From the NCBI RefSeq assembly GCF_009827455.1, contig NZ_WTYZ01000001.1, positions 2,551,001 through 2,615,000 on the forward strand: a stretch of DNA of 64,000 nucleotides, in the 5' to 3' direction. Numbering within the stretch: position 1 is the first letter of the stretch; every line of letters begins with the position of its first letter. The translations under genes and the position numbers were made by a program. The notes beneath the pieces were generated by a model. The model ran no database searches and was not told the DNA's origin. It worked only from the letters and a program-made list of their open reading frames with translations. This DNA comes from Pontixanthobacter aestiaquae. GTDB lineage: Bacteria; Pseudomonadota; Alphaproteobacteria; Sphingomonadales; Sphingomonadaceae. Of this stretch, positions 27,120 through 37,209 are shown piece after piece.

Positions 27120-27743
27120 CTATGCCGCGTTTGGAGTGCTATCGATCTGTGCTTCCAGCCGCACCCTGACCGCTTCTGCCGCATGATGCGCGCCCAGCTT
27201 GTGCATCATATTGGCGCGGTGGATTTCAACGGTGCGCGGGCTGATATCCAACTCGCGGGCAATCGCCTTGTTGCTCTGTCCCTTCGTCAACCAGTCGAGC
27301 ACTTCTCGCTCGCGCTTAGAAAGGTTCGCAATCAAGCTACGGGCATCAATCATTTTGCGGCGCGCTTTGCCAAATTCCGCCGCCTCTCCGCCCAACCGTG
27401 ACAGCGTGGTGTCGAACATGTCCATATCGAGCGGGAGCGCCAAAAAATGGATCGCCCCCGCTTTCATTCCGTCCACAACCCGGGCCGGCTCTGGATGTTC
27501 AGCAGTCCCGATAACAGGCAACCATAGGCCCGCGGCCGCCAAATCTTCAATCAGTCCGGCAATCCCTCCAGTCGCTGAATCATCGAGGGCAATGACGATC
27601 CCGTCTTTCGGTGCATGTGCAATAAGCTCGGCAATGTCCGAATAGACTTCGGCATGATATCCGAGATCGAATGCGATCGAAGCCTGTTCAGCACGTTGCC
27701 GGGTTGACGGGCTGACGAAATGAAGTGTGCAATGTTTATCCAT
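27120..27743 (-). CDS. LuxR-type response regulator (FixJ-like) with atypical receiver
   Basis: A 207-residue protein: N-terminal receiver-like domain (about 1-120) and a C-terminal GerE/LuxR helix-turn-helix, LSKREREVLDWLTKGQSNKAIARELDISPRTVEIHRANMMHKLGA. The receiver keeps a possible phospho-acceptor in IALDDSATGG but lacks the usual MPxxxG that follows it, and the Lys region is degenerate. It may therefore be only weakly phosphorylated or independent of phosphorylation. ATG 27743 was chosen over a TTG three codons upstream. No histidine kinase nearby. Confidence 0.85.
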   Translation of the reverse strand: MDKHCTLHFVSPSTRQRAEQASIAFDLGYHAEVYSDIAELIAHAPKDGIVIALDDSATGGIAGLIEDLAAAGLWLPVIGTAEHPEPARVVDGMKAGAIHFLALPLDMDMFDTTLSRLGGEAAEFGKARRKMIDARSLIANLSKREREVLDWLTKGQSNKAIARELDISPRTVEIHRANMMHKLGAHHAAEAVRVRLEAQIDSTPNAA

Positions 27744-27889
27744 GCACAGCAAGGTGCCGCACTACGGATCAACACGCACTTCACAGTAAAACCGAATTCG
27801 ATTTACTAAGTAGGTATATTTTTCACCAAGGGCGTTAATTGCGGATTTTCAATACATCCAAATTGGATTATGATACTTCGTGAAAGTCC

Positions 27890-28633
27890 CTATTTATCGG
27901 GAATAGAATAGTTGGGTAAGGAATGGAACGCCGTTTTCAGAGCATCGCCCCAACTCGATGATATAGATTGAAAATACGGATCATCTGACGATATCCGCCG
28001 GACATGCCCTGCCTGGAAAGTATCGCGCTCGATTACCATCAGATCGAGCGGAAGACCAACAGATAAATTGGCTTTGAGCGTCGAATCGAATGATACCATC
28101 ACCAGTTTCACCGCGTCTTCAAAGCTCATATCCTTATCGTACCCCCGGATCAGGATCGGTCGGCCATATTTGGTTTCACCAATCTGGAAGAAAGGTGTGT
28201 CAAAACTCGCTTCGATAAAGTTGCCTTCGGGGTAAATATGGAACAGGCGCGGCTCCATGCCCTCGATCTGCCCGCCAAGAATGATCGATGCGGTGAAGCG
28301 TCCTTTACCGCGCGCACCGTTGTCTTCTTGGGTTTTGGTGATCGTTTCGCGGAGCAATTTCCCAATCTCAGACGCAACCTGAAACATCGTCGGCGCTTTC
28401 AACAGCGAATTGTCGCGATCACCGGGCGCTTTAGTGCGCTCCTCTAGCTGGCTGATCACTGCTTGCGTAGTCGCAAGATTACCTGCCGTCATAATCGACA
28501 GAATGCGATCGCCCGGCACCGCCCAATGAAACATCTTTTTGAATACAGAGATATTGTCGACACCCGAATTCGTGCGGGTGTCGCTCATCATTACCAGGCC
28601 CTTATCGAGCACCATTCCAACGCAATATGTCAT
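27890..28633 (-). CDS. Anbu, proteasome-like peptidase
   Basis: A 247-residue Ntn-hydrolase of the Anbu (ancestral beta subunit) family. The start MTYCVGMVLDKGLVMMSDTR is diagnostic: Thr2 becomes the N-terminal nucleophile after Met removal; SDTRTNSGVDNI, the K at FKKMF and the G-x-MTAGNLATTQ segment also fit. Anbu proteins assemble into ring or helical multimers; the substrate is unknown. It is the last gene of the four-gene cluster with circularly permuted ATP-grasp, alpha-E and transglutaminase genes. Confidence 0.95.
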   Translation of the reverse strand: MTYCVGMVLDKGLVMMSDTRTNSGVDNISVFKKMFHWAVPGDRILSIMTAGNLATTQAVISQLEERTKAPGDRDNSLLKAPTMFQVASEIGKLLRETITKTQEDNGARGKGRFTASIILGGQIEGMEPRLFHIYPEGNFIEASFDTPFFQIGETKYGRPILIRGYDKDMSFEDAVKLVMVSFDSTLKANLSVGLPLDLMVIERDTFQAGHVRRISSDDPYFQSISSSWGDALKTAFHSLPNYSIPDK

Positions 28634-28720
28634 GAGAAATCCTTCATCCGGTCAGTTGCCGGTATCACACGCAATTACACTGAGGAAACCGAACGGTCCA
28701 TCCGAATTCGCTAGATTACA

Positions 28721-29536
28721 TCATTGCTGGACTTGGTGCTGTTCGACTTCGACATCGACTTGAAGATCTTCGCTAGACGATCCGAAGGTGATCCCTGTTA
28801 TCGGCGATGCATCGCGATAATCCCGCCCTGTCGCGACACGTACGTAGCGCGGATCAGGACTTATACCATTGGATATATCGAACCCGACCCACCCCAGCCC
28901 GTCGACATGCGCTTCTGCCCAGGCATGGGTAGCATCTTGTTCCACCCGGTCATTCATCATCAGATAGCCACTGACATAGCGCGCGGGGATATCCATTGCC
29001 CGCGCCGCACCGATGAAAATATGCGCATGGTCCTGGCACACACCGCTGCCTTGGGAGGCCGCTTCCTCTGCTGTGGTCTTAACGCCGGTCTGGCCCGTCA
29101 TATAGGCAACGTCAGAACGAATCCTTTCAGAAAGGGCGTGCAACCCATCGAGCTTTGTTCCCTCTTGAGGCCCAATATCGCTGAGCATCTTGTTGACGGC
29201 TGGGCCTGGCTTGGTGAGCGCGGTTTGGCCAAGGAAACTCCATAGCGGCAAATGGCCTGAATGACGGCCGATCACCCCGGCATTGTCTTCCGTATCCACC
29301 AACCCTTCGCAGCTGATCAGAACTTCGCGAGCGCCGGGTTCGACAGCAACCAATGTAACGGTATTGAAATTCTGGTCATCATACTCGATCTCGGCTTCGG
29401 CGTTCTCGTATGACATCTTCCAGTCGAGAATTTTCTGACCTTGCGTTTCCTTCGGCGTCAGGCGCAGCCTTTGAAGGGCATGTACGACCGGCTCTCTGAA
29501 ACGATAGCGAGTGTTATGGCGTATGGATAATCTCAC
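28721..29536 (-). CDS. Transglutaminase-like cysteine peptidase family protein (Anbu operon)
   Basis: A 271-residue protein: N-terminal beta domain (MRLSIRHNTRYRFREPVVHALQ) and transglutaminase core with Cys in GSGVCQDHAHIFIGAAR, His in THAWAEAHVDGLGWVGFD and Asp in the following strand. This is the subtype that accompanies alpha-E and permuted ATP-grasp proteins, thought to cleave or form amide bonds in a peptide made by the ligase. The GTG start overlaps the TGA of the alpha-E gene (GTGA), indicating coupling. Confidence 0.93.
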   Translation of the reverse strand: MRLSIRHNTRYRFREPVVHALQRLRLTPKETQGQKILDWKMSYENAEAEIEYDDQNFNTVTLVAVEPGAREVLISCEGLVDTEDNAGVIGRHSGHLPLWSFLGQTALTKPGPAVNKMLSDIGPQEGTKLDGLHALSERIRSDVAYMTGQTGVKTTAEEAASQGSGVCQDHAHIFIGAARAMDIPARYVSGYLMMNDRVEQDATHAWAEAHVDGLGWVGFDISNGISPDPRYVRVATGRDYRDASPITGITFGSSSEDLQVDVEVEQHQVQQ

Positions 29537-30480
29537 GCGATGAACCTGTAATCTTCCGCGATCGCTGTGGCGATGGCGCTGTTGCGATTGCTAAAGTCGA
29601 TGAGAAACTGGTGCAGGCCAGTATCGAAAATATCGTCAATAGTGGTTGCGCTCATTTCCGTATCGGCATCGCGCATCAATTCGTTGCACAGACCTTCACT
29701 GTGGTGAAGCCTGGCAAGCGCCGCCAAATTGTCACGCAGAGCGGAGTGGCAGAAAGCCAAGCTGCGAGGGAAGCGATCATCCAATACAAGAAACTCGACA
29801 ATGCCGCGTGCGTCAATCTCGCCCGCGTTAAGCCAGCGATAGGCCCGGTCGCCCGAAACCGAACGCAACACGTTGTCCCATTGCCCAGTGTCGAGGCTAG
29901 ACCCGACATAGGATAGCGACGGCAGCAGCAAATAGTATTTGATGTCAAGAATACGCGCGATGCTGTCACCGCGCTCCACGAATGTTCCTGCCCGCGCGAA
30001 ATGGAAGCCCGCATCACGTAGCATCGAACCCGCCATCGCGCCGTGCACTTGCATCCCAGCGCGGCGGACATCGCCGACAACTTTACCGAGATTGCCCTGC
30101 GCAACGGGGCGCTTGAGATCATCTTGCAGTTGCATCCAGCTGATATTGACCGCCTCCCAGACCTCGCTGCTGATAACGTTGCGTACCAGCCGTGCATTGG
30201 TGCGCACTTGCTCGAATGTGCTCAGGATGTTGGCACTATTCTCTTTGTCGCGAAGGATAAAATTCCAGACATTGGGGCCAGAATAATCGTCTTCGTACTT
30301 AGCCTCGAAAGCGGATTTTTTCCCTGACGTAACAATGACCGAACGCCATTCTTCCTTCGCCTTGGTATGATCGCGCGTGAGCGCCATCCGCAGTCCGGCA
30401 TCAACCAAGCGCGCAGTGTTCTCCGCCCGCTCCAGATAACGGAACATCCAGAACAATCCGTTGGCTGTGCGACCTAACAT
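29533..30480 (-). CDS. Alpha-E domain protein
   Basis: A 315-residue all-helical protein with the diagnostic start MLGRTANGLFWMFRYLERAENTARLVD and later ARAGTFVERGDSIARILDIKYYLLLP and RSLAFCH. The family (formerly DUF403) always travels with the permuted ATP-grasp and transglutaminase proteins; its biochemical role is unknown, possibly a partner of the ligase. ATG at 30480 matches the family start; the frame is open upstream without support. Confidence 0.94.
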   Translation of the reverse strand: MLGRTANGLFWMFRYLERAENTARLVDAGLRMALTRDHTKAKEEWRSVIVTSGKKSAFEAKYEDDYSGPNVWNFILRDKENSANILSTFEQVRTNARLVRNVISSEVWEAVNISWMQLQDDLKRPVAQGNLGKVVGDVRRAGMQVHGAMAGSMLRDAGFHFARAGTFVERGDSIARILDIKYYLLLPSLSYVGSSLDTGQWDNVLRSVSGDRAYRWLNAGEIDARGIVEFLVLDDRFPRSLAFCHSALRDNLAALARLHHSEGLCNELMRDADTEMSATTIDDIFDTGLHQFLIDFSNRNSAIATAIAEDYRFIA

Positions 30481-30511
30481 GCACGCCTCGCAAGAATATC
30501 CGGAACAGCCA

Positions 30512-31939
30512 TCAGTCTTTGAGCACCCACGTATCTTTGGTACCGCCACCTTGACTGGAATTCACCACCAACGATCCCTTTTTGAGAGCCACCCGCGTCA
30601 GACCACCCGGCGTTATGTCAACGCCCTTGGGCGAGACCAGAACATAGGGCCGCAAATCAACGTGGCGCGGGGCGAGCCCGCTATTGGTAAAGATCGGCGT
30701 GGTCGACAGCGCAAGTGTGGGCTGTGCGATGTAGTTTTCCGGTGTCGCTTGCAGTTTCTTGCGGAAAGTCGCGATCTCTTTTTTCGAAGCCGTCGGTCCA
30801 ATGAGCATTCCATAGCCGCCCGAACCGTGAACTTCTTTGATGACTAGCTCTTCCAGATTGTCGAGCACATAAGCTAGGCTGTCTTCATCCGCGCAGCGCC
30901 ATGTCTGTACATTGGGTAGCAGCGGCTTCTCGCCGGTATAGAATTCGACGATTTCCGGCATAAAGCTGTAAACTGCCTTATCGTCACAGACACCTGTGCC
31001 AGGCGCATTCGCGATCGTCACGCCGCCTGCACGATACACATCCATGATACCGGGTACACCGAGCATCGAATCCGGATTGAAAGTCAACGGGTCAAGATAT
31101 TCATCATCGATCCGGCGATAAATCACATCGAGTGGCTGGAAACCGCGCGTGGTACGCATTTGCACACGGCCATCCATAACCCGCAGATCGCTGCCTTCTA
31201 CCAGCTCCGCGCCCATTTGATCGGCAAGGAAAGCGTGTTCAAAATAGGCACTGTTGAATATGCCTGGCGTCAGCACGGCAACTGTGGGTTTGCCCTTGGT
31301 CGCTGGCGGCGCGCAAGCCGCAAGGCTATTCGCCAGCTGGCGCGGATAGGTCGCAACGGGTTCAACATCGACTTGCGAGAAAAGCTCTGGGAACATCGCC
31401 ATCATCGTTTCCCGGTTCTCGAGCATGTAACTCACACCCGATGGCGTTCGCGCATTATCTTCCAGCACATACCACTCATCCGGTCCGGTCCGCACCAGAT
31501 CGATTCCGACGATATGCGAATAGACACCGCCCGGCGGTGTGAAGCCAACCATCTGCTGGAGCCATGCGGCATTGTTTTGGAACAGCCGCTGCGGAACGCG
31601 TCCGGCGCGGATAATTTCCTGCCTGTGGTACAGATCGTACATAAAGGCATTCAGCGCACTGACGCGCTGCTCGATACCGCGAACCAGTCGCCGCCACTCG
31701 CCTGCGCCAATAACACGCGGCACCATATCAAACGGGATCAGGCGCTCTTCGGCTTCATCCTCGCCGTAGACATTGAATGTAATGCCGGTTTTGCGGAAAT
31801 TGCTTTCGGCTTCGCGGTGCTTGCGCTTCAGCCAAGAAGGATCCTGCTGGTCGTACCATTCGCAATAGCCGCCATAGGCAGGGCGAACTGATCCGCCCTC
31901 CGCATACATCTCATCAAAATTGGCTGGCGCCTCGCTCAT
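30512..31939 (-). CDS. Circularly permuted type 2 ATP-grasp protein
   Basis: A 475-residue ligase-like protein (formerly DUF404/DUF407): FDEMYAEGGSVRPAYGGYCEWY start, GVYSHIVGIDLVRTGPDEWYVLEDNARTPSGVSYMLENR with the metal and ATP-binding acidic residues, and KEVHGSGGYGMLIGP Lys-Gly loop. Family members are predicted to make peptide bonds ATP-dependently, perhaps adding a short peptide tag. First gene of the Anbu operon. ATG 31939 matches the family N-terminus. Confidence 0.94.
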   Translation of the reverse strand: MSEAPANFDEMYAEGGSVRPAYGGYCEWYDQQDPSWLKRKHREAESNFRKTGITFNVYGEDEAEERLIPFDMVPRVIGAGEWRRLVRGIEQRVSALNAFMYDLYHRQEIIRAGRVPQRLFQNNAAWLQQMVGFTPPGGVYSHIVGIDLVRTGPDEWYVLEDNARTPSGVSYMLENRETMMAMFPELFSQVDVEPVATYPRQLANSLAACAPPATKGKPTVAVLTPGIFNSAYFEHAFLADQMGAELVEGSDLRVMDGRVQMRTTRGFQPLDVIYRRIDDEYLDPLTFNPDSMLGVPGIMDVYRAGGVTIANAPGTGVCDDKAVYSFMPEIVEFYTGEKPLLPNVQTWRCADEDSLAYVLDNLEELVIKEVHGSGGYGMLIGPTASKKEIATFRKKLQATPENYIAQPTLALSTTPIFTNSGLAPRHVDLRPYVLVSPKGVDITPGGLTRVALKKGSLVVNSSQGGGTKDTWVLKD

Positions 31940-32023
31940 GGATCCCCGAAAATGCTTGTGTCGTAGACACGATAATAGCGCGCCCAACCGGCTACCCAGT
32001 TGCAACCTTATAGAACCAAAGCC

Positions 32024-32797
32024 TCAGTTGTCTCCTAGTTCCCGCAAAATCGCGCGAATACATTCGGGTGAGTAGGAAAAGCCGATGTGATTGCACCGCA
32101 AAGCGACCGCGCGATCACGCTCGCCCTCTTTACCGCAAGTGCATCGCGGACTGACAATGCCATCGCGGGCGCTCCAGAAGGCGATCGTTTCTACCGGCGG
32201 TTTCTCGCTGACATCACCTTCAATGGGCGGCTGGTCGACTTTGTGGCCTGCGATGAACTGATAAATACGCCACGCATTGTTGGCACGCGGATTGCCGCTG
32301 AAGGGCGAGCCCATCGTAATGACTTTCGCCACCTTGCCCGGATGCCGTTTCGCCAGTTCGCGCGCGAACAGCCCCCCAAGGCTCCAGCCGACTAAAACCA
32401 CGTCCCGACCATAACGCTCATGAATATCGACCAGTCGCTCTTCCAGAAAGGCAACATTCTCCGGCGTCGGGCCAAAGTTAAAACCCATACCCCAGCGCTT
32501 GACCGTATGCCCTGCCCTCTCGATCTGCTGCGCCATATATTTCATGCGCACCGGATGGGTGCCAAAGCCTGGCAAAAGCATCACCGTCTGAGGTGACTGC
32601 GTTTCAGCAATCTCCATTGTGCGGAACAGACGTAGCGCTGGCTCCACGACCGCTCGCGCCTCGGCGAGAGTGTGCCGTATTTTTGGGCGCGGCGCTGGCT
32701 CGGGATTGGCTTCTCGCGCCAAAGCCACCCTGCGCGACAATTCGCCTTTGCCAAGTTGCAATCCGCCGAGCGGTGATGGAGGCTGTTTGGCGGCCAA
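32024..32797 (-). CDS. Alpha/beta hydrolase (lipase-like)
   Basis: A 257-residue protein. The alpha/beta fold begins at VMLLPGFGTHPVRM; the nucleophile elbow is GWSLGG; acidic residue probably in FWSARDGIVSP and His in CNHIGFSYSPECI, which resembles lipase class 2 or PGAP1-like proteins. No signal peptide, so probably cytoplasmic. The TTG start is weakly supported. It follows the DUF3617 gene by 14 bp on the same strand. Confidence 0.82.
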   Translation of the reverse strand: MAAKQPPSPLGGLQLGKGELSRRVALAREANPEPAPRPKIRHTLAEARAVVEPALRLFRTMEIAETQSPQTVMLLPGFGTHPVRMKYMAQQIERAGHTVKRWGMGFNFGPTPENVAFLEERLVDIHERYGRDVVLVGWSLGGLFARELAKRHPGKVAKVITMGSPFSGNPRANNAWRIYQFIAGHKVDQPPIEGDVSEKPPVETIAFWSARDGIVSPRCTCGKEGERDRAVALRCNHIGFSYSPECIRAILRELGDN

Positions 32798-32811
32798 CTC
32801 AGTTCATCTCT

Positions 32812-33342
32812 TTACGGGCAATCACCGACCCGCTCGGACTTGATGTTCATTTTCATGCTCATCTCCCCCATCGGTCCGCCGCTGATCTTCATATCCATTG
32901 CGATATCGGTCTTGTCCGATTGCACGGTTCCGTTCATCGCCACTTCCGCACCCGAGCCAAGTGGCCCGCTGCATTTCATATTGGCGTCGAGATCAGAACC
33001 AGACACGTCGAACTTGCTAAACTCGCATTGCGACGATTCATCCGCTTGCCCCAAGCCACGCACCATGTCCTGAAAACCGCTATCCGCCTCTTCCTGCGTC
33101 AGACAGCGCTCCGACGTGTCGGTCCGCTTGGCTTGCTGTTCGGCCAACGCCTGCTGCGCTTCCGGTATGCCGGAGATACTCACATCGACCACCTCGGTCA
33201 CAGTGCGGTATAAGCCGGGCTCAGGCTTTTGCAGTTCGCCGATTGCCGCTGCGACTTGTTCTGCCGATTTGGGTTCTTCCGCCTCGGTTCCACAAGCGGT
33301 GAGGCCAAGCGCGAGAAGCGGCAAACAAAAACGGATAGGCAT
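32812..33342 (-). CDS. DUF3617 family lipoprotein
   Basis: A 176-residue lipoprotein with lipobox LTAC, then the DUF3617 pattern: KPEPGLYRTVTEVV, RCLTQEEADSGF, CEFSKFDVSGSDLDANMKCSGP and a MSMKMNIKSERVGDCP end, with four Cys probably forming two disulfides. Common and uncharacterised in sphingomonads; probably outer-membrane anchored. Strong TAGGAGG ribosome-binding site. Confidence 0.92.
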   Translation of the reverse strand: MPIRFCLPLLALGLTACGTEAEEPKSAEQVAAAIGELQKPEPGLYRTVTEVVDVSISGIPEAQQALAEQQAKRTDTSERCLTQEEADSGFQDMVRGLGQADESSQCEFSKFDVSGSDLDANMKCSGPLGSGAEVAMNGTVQSDKTDIAMDMKISGGPMGEMSMKMNIKSERVGDCP

Positions 33343-33451
33343 CGATAAATCCTCCTAAGACTGAAGCAGTACGCTATCAGTCGTACAGCCACCTGCCAAG
33401 CGCCGCATTGATACCTTGCCCGAAGCGGGTTTACCCCCCATATGTTCCGCC

Positions 33452-35638
33452 ATGTCCCAGCTCGTTATCCGCCGCGGTCTTGAAGAACCCGACACCTCCG
33501 AAGAGTTCATCCCGCATAAGCCCAACCGGCCCGAAAAATCCATGCCGGGCAAAAAGTTCGAGCTGGTTTCGGATTATGCGCCTGCGGGTGACCAACCTAC
33601 CGCGATCAAAGAGCTGGTTGGCGGCATCGGTGATGGTGAAGCAACGCAGACACTGCTCGGCGTAACCGGCTCGGGCAAGACCTTCACCATGGCCAAAGTG
33701 ATCGAGAAAACGCAGCGCCCTGCCCTGATCCTGGCGCCCAACAAGATCCTCGCCGCACAGCTTTACGGGGAGTTCAAGAGCTTTTTCCCGAACAATGCGG
33801 TCGAGTATTTCGTATCCTATTACGACTATTACCAGCCCGAAGCCTACGTTGCGCGGAGCGATACCTATATCGAGAAAGAGAGCTCGGTAAACGAGGCTAT
33901 CGACCGGATGCGCCACTCAGCCACGCGGTCTTTGCTTGAGCGGGACGATGTCATCATCGTCGCCTCGGTGTCCTGCCTCTACGGTATCGGTTCGGTCGAG
34001 ACTTACTCGGCGATGATTTTCGACATCAAGAGAGGCGAAAGCGTCGATCAGCGCGAGCTGATCCGAAAGCTCGTCGCGTTGCAATACAAACGAAATGATG
34101 CGGCCTTCACCCGCGGCACCTTCCGTGTGCGGGGCGACAATCTGGAACTGTATCCAAGCCACTATGAAGACATGGCGTGGCGGATCAGTTTCTTTGGCGA
34201 CGATATTGAAGAGATCAACGAATTCGATCCGCTGACTGGCACCAAAGGCGCGAGCCTGGACACTGTGCGCGTTTATGCAAACTCTCACTACGTGACCCCT
34301 GGCCCAACGATGAAACAGGCCGCCGATGCGATCAAATTCGAACTGCAGGAACGCCTTAAAGAACTGAACGAGGAAGGCTTACTGCTGGAGGCGCAGCGGC
34401 TGGAGCAGCGCACCAATTTCGACCTTGAGATGATTGCAGCCACAGGATCATGCGCGGGGATCGAGAACTACTCCCGCTTTCTGACCGGCCGCCTGCCCGG
34501 CGAGCCGCCGCCGACCCTGTTCGAATATCTACCCGAAAACGCTTTGCTCTTTGTCGATGAGAGCCACCAGACGGTGCCGCAAATCGGCGCAATGTCGAAA
34601 GGTGACCACCGCCGGAAACTCACACTTGCGCAATATGGGTTCCGCTTGCCGAGCTGTATCGACAACCGCCCGCTGCGTTTCAACGAGTGGGACGCGATGC
34701 GCCCGCAGACTGTTGCCGTCTCCGCCACACCCGGTTCGTGGGAAATGGAGCAAACCGGCGGCGTCTTTGCCGAGCAAGTCATTCGCCCCACTGGCCTGAT
34801 CGACCCACCGGTAGAAATCCGCCCGGTCGAAGATCAGGTTCAGGACTGCATCGACCAGTGCCGCCAGACTGCCGAGAAAGGCTATCGCACGCTCGTCACC
34901 ACGCTAACCAAGCGAATGGCGGAAGACCTCACCGAATTCATGCACGAGGCGGGCTTGCGCGTTCGCTATATGCACAGTGATGTCGAGACACTCGAACGGA
35001 TCGAACTCATCCGCGATTTGCGTTTGGGCGTGTATGACGTGCTGGTCGGCATCAACCTGCTGCGAGAAGGGCTCGACATCCCCGAATGCGGGTTGGTGTG
35101 TATTCTTGACGCCGACAAAGAAGGTTTTTTGCGTAGCGAAACCTCACTCGTCCAAACCATCGGCCGCGCGGCGCGCAACGTCGATGGCAAAGTCATCCTC
35201 TATGCCGACCGGATCACAGGTAGCATGGAACGCGCGATGGCCGAAACCGACCGCCGCCGCGAGAAACAGCGCGCCTATAATGATGAACACGGCATCACCC
35301 CCACCACCATCAAACGCGATATCGCCGACATTGTGGCGCACACCGCCAGCAAGGACGGCGTGGTCGTCGGTACAGGCGATGATGCGGTCAACAACCTCGT
35401 TGGCCACAATCTCCGCGCCTATATTGAAGACTTGGAGAAACGCATGCGCGACGCCGCCGCCGATCTGGAGTTCGAAGAAGCCGGCAGACTGCGCGACGAA
35501 ATCCGCAAACTCGAAGCCGACGAATTGGGTATTCCCGACAAAGACAAGAAAGCGCCGATTGTAGGCCGCGCGCAAGAAGGCAAACCGGGCACGCGGAAGA
35601 TGCGCTATGGAAAAACGCAGCGGAAGTTTGGAAAGTAA
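33452..35638 (+). CDS. uvrB: UvrABC system protein B
   Basis: A 728-residue helicase-like damage verifier of nucleotide excision repair. Walker [13 protein letters not shown], beta-hairpin [34 protein letters not shown] (motif II), [27 protein letters not shown] and [10 protein letters not shown] (motifs V and VI), and the C-terminal UVR motif ([20 protein letters not shown]) that binds UvrC. A 30-residue N-terminal extension precedes the usual FELVSDYAP start, as is common in alphaproteobacteria. Confidence 0.97.
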   Translation: MSQLVIRRGLEEPDTSEEFIPHKPNRPEKSMPGKKFELVSDYAPAGDQPTAIKELVGGIGDGEATQTLLGVTGSGKTFTMAKVIEKTQRPALILAPNKILAAQLYGEFKSFFPNNAVEYFVSYYDYYQPEAYVARSDTYIEKESSVNEAIDRMRHSATRSLLERDDVIIVASVSCLYGIGSVETYSAMIFDIKRGESVDQRELIRKLVALQYKRNDAAFTRGTFRVRGDNLELYPSHYEDMAWRISFFGDDIEEINEFDPLTGTKGASLDTVRVYANSHYVTPGPTMKQAADAIKFELQERLKELNEEGLLLEAQRLEQRTNFDLEMIAATGSCAGIENYSRFLTGRLPGEPPPTLFEYLPENALLFVDESHQTVPQIGAMSKGDHRRKLTLAQYGFRLPSCIDNRPLRFNEWDAMRPQTVAVSATPGSWEMEQTGGVFAEQVIRPTGLIDPPVEIRPVEDQVQDCIDQCRQTAEKGYRTLVTTLTKRMAEDLTEFMHEAGLRVRYMHSDVETLERIELIRDLRLGVYDVLVGINLLREGLDIPECGLVCILDADKEGFLRSETSLVQTIGRAARNVDGKVILYADRITGSMERAMAETDRRREKQRAYNDEHGITPTTIKRDIADIVAHTASKDGVVVGTGDDAVNNLVGHNLRAYIEDLEKRMRDAAADLEFEEAGRLRDEIRKLEADELGIPDKDKKAPIVGRAQEGKPGTRKMRYGKTQRKFGK

Positions 35639-35690
35639 CTGAAGGCGGAGCAAACTTGCGAATAGCTGAGCACAAGCTAGATATTCGGAC

Positions 35691-37202
35691 ATGATCAAAA
35701 AATACGCTTTCGCAGCAATCGCCGCAGCCACATTGCTTTCACCAGCTGCTATCGCCCCCGTCTTTGCTCAAGACAAAGCCGAGAAGAAGGCAGAGATGCC
35801 CTCTGTCGAGCCGCAGGTTCGCACCCGCGACTTCACGGGGACATTCGGCGGTGTTCGCGTGCCCTACACCGCCACCATCGGCGAAACTGTGCTCACTTCG
35901 GACGATGGCAAGCCCGAAGCCGTCATTGTCACCACCAGCTATGTGAAGAACCCGCGTGATACCTCGCGGCCCGTATTCTTTATTTATAATGGAGGACCAG
36001 GGTCAGGCTCGGTCTGGTTGCAGATGGGGGCATGGGGTCCGAAACGCGTCGCGATCCCCTCTGACGCGCGCGACGATGGTGCGCCGCCCTATCCGATCCT
36101 CGACAATCCTGAGAGTTTGCTAGACGTTGCTGATCTGATCTTCATTGACCCGCCCGGTACCGGCTTCAGCTATCTGACCGAAGGCACCGACAAGAAAAAA
36201 TATTTCGGCCTACAGGAAGATGCACGCGCCGTTGCGCAAGTCATACGGCGCTGGATCAATGACAATGGCCGCTGGAACAGCCCCAAATATCTCGGCGGGG
36301 AAAGTTACGGCACAACGCGAACCGCTATGGTCGTGCGCGAGCTGGAAGGCGGGACCTACAACGACGTTGCGCTCAATGGATTGATTCTGGTCTCCACAAT
36401 TCTCGACTTCGCCGCGCGCGAACCTACACCAGGCAATGAGATGGCTTATATTATGACGCTGCCGAACATGGCGGCGGCGGCGTATTATCACGGTAAGGTT
36501 GAGGCGCCTTCGGTCGAAGCAATAGCCGAAGAAGCGCGGCAGTTTGCTATTGGACCCTATGCCAGCGCCCTGCTGAAAGGTCAGGACCTGCCTGCCGAGG
36601 AACGCGCCACAGTACGCAGAGAATTGGCACGGCTTACTGGCCTGTCTGAGCGCTATCTCGACCAAGCAGAACTGCGCGTCACTTCGCAGCGTTTCTATAA
36701 GGAACTGCTGCGTGATCGCGGACTGACCATTGGCAGGTTAGACGCTCGCTATACCGGAAAGGATTATGACAATGCCGGCGAAACACCCGATGCAGACCCT
36801 AGCTTTTACGGGATCGATGCGGGTTACACCGCGGCTATAAATGCATGGTCACGCGAGAGCCTCGGCTTTGAAACGAAGCGCGAATATCAATCTATTGGCA
36901 GCGTCGGACAATATTGGAATTGGTCGCTTGGCAGCGGATGGAACCGCAATGCCTATCTCAACGTTGCACCATTCATTGGTCAAGCGATGCGCCAGAACTC
37001 ACAGCTGCGGCTTTTCAATGCCCAAGGCTGGTATGATTTCGCCACGCCGTTTTTCGGTGCAGAATACTCGCTGAACCGCGTGGGCATTCCGCAGGACCGG
37101 GTGACGCTGGCTTATTACGATGCCGGGCACATGATGTATATTCGCGACGAAGACCGCCGAAAGCTATCCGATGATGTCCGCGCCTTCATTCGCGCTCGGT
37201 GA
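35691..37202 (+). CDS. S10 family serine carboxypeptidase
   Basis: A 503-residue secreted peptidase: signal peptide ending PVFAQ, oxyanion region NGGPGSGSVWLQMGAWGP, catalytic Ser in GGESYGT (about residue 205), Asp in AQGWYDFATP and His in DAGHMMYIR. These are the three S10 catalytic blocks. Bacterial members are periplasmic and of unknown substrate. A lipoprotein gene follows after 7 bp. Confidence 0.93.
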   Translation: MIKKYAFAAIAAATLLSPAAIAPVFAQDKAEKKAEMPSVEPQVRTRDFTGTFGGVRVPYTATIGETVLTSDDGKPEAVIVTTSYVKNPRDTSRPVFFIYNGGPGSGSVWLQMGAWGPKRVAIPSDARDDGAPPYPILDNPESLLDVADLIFIDPPGTGFSYLTEGTDKKKYFGLQEDARAVAQVIRRWINDNGRWNSPKYLGGESYGTTRTAMVVRELEGGTYNDVALNGLILVSTILDFAAREPTPGNEMAYIMTLPNMAAAAYYHGKVEAPSVEAIAEEARQFAIGPYASALLKGQDLPAEERATVRRELARLTGLSERYLDQAELRVTSQRFYKELLRDRGLTIGRLDARYTGKDYDNAGETPDADPSFYGIDAGYTAAINAWSRESLGFETKREYQSIGSVGQYWNWSLGSGWNRNAYLNVAPFIGQAMRQNSQLRLFNAQGWYDFATPFFGAEYSLNRVGIPQDRVTLAYYDAGHMMYIRDEDRRKLSDDVRAFIRAR

Positions 37203-37209
37203 TCGCGCA

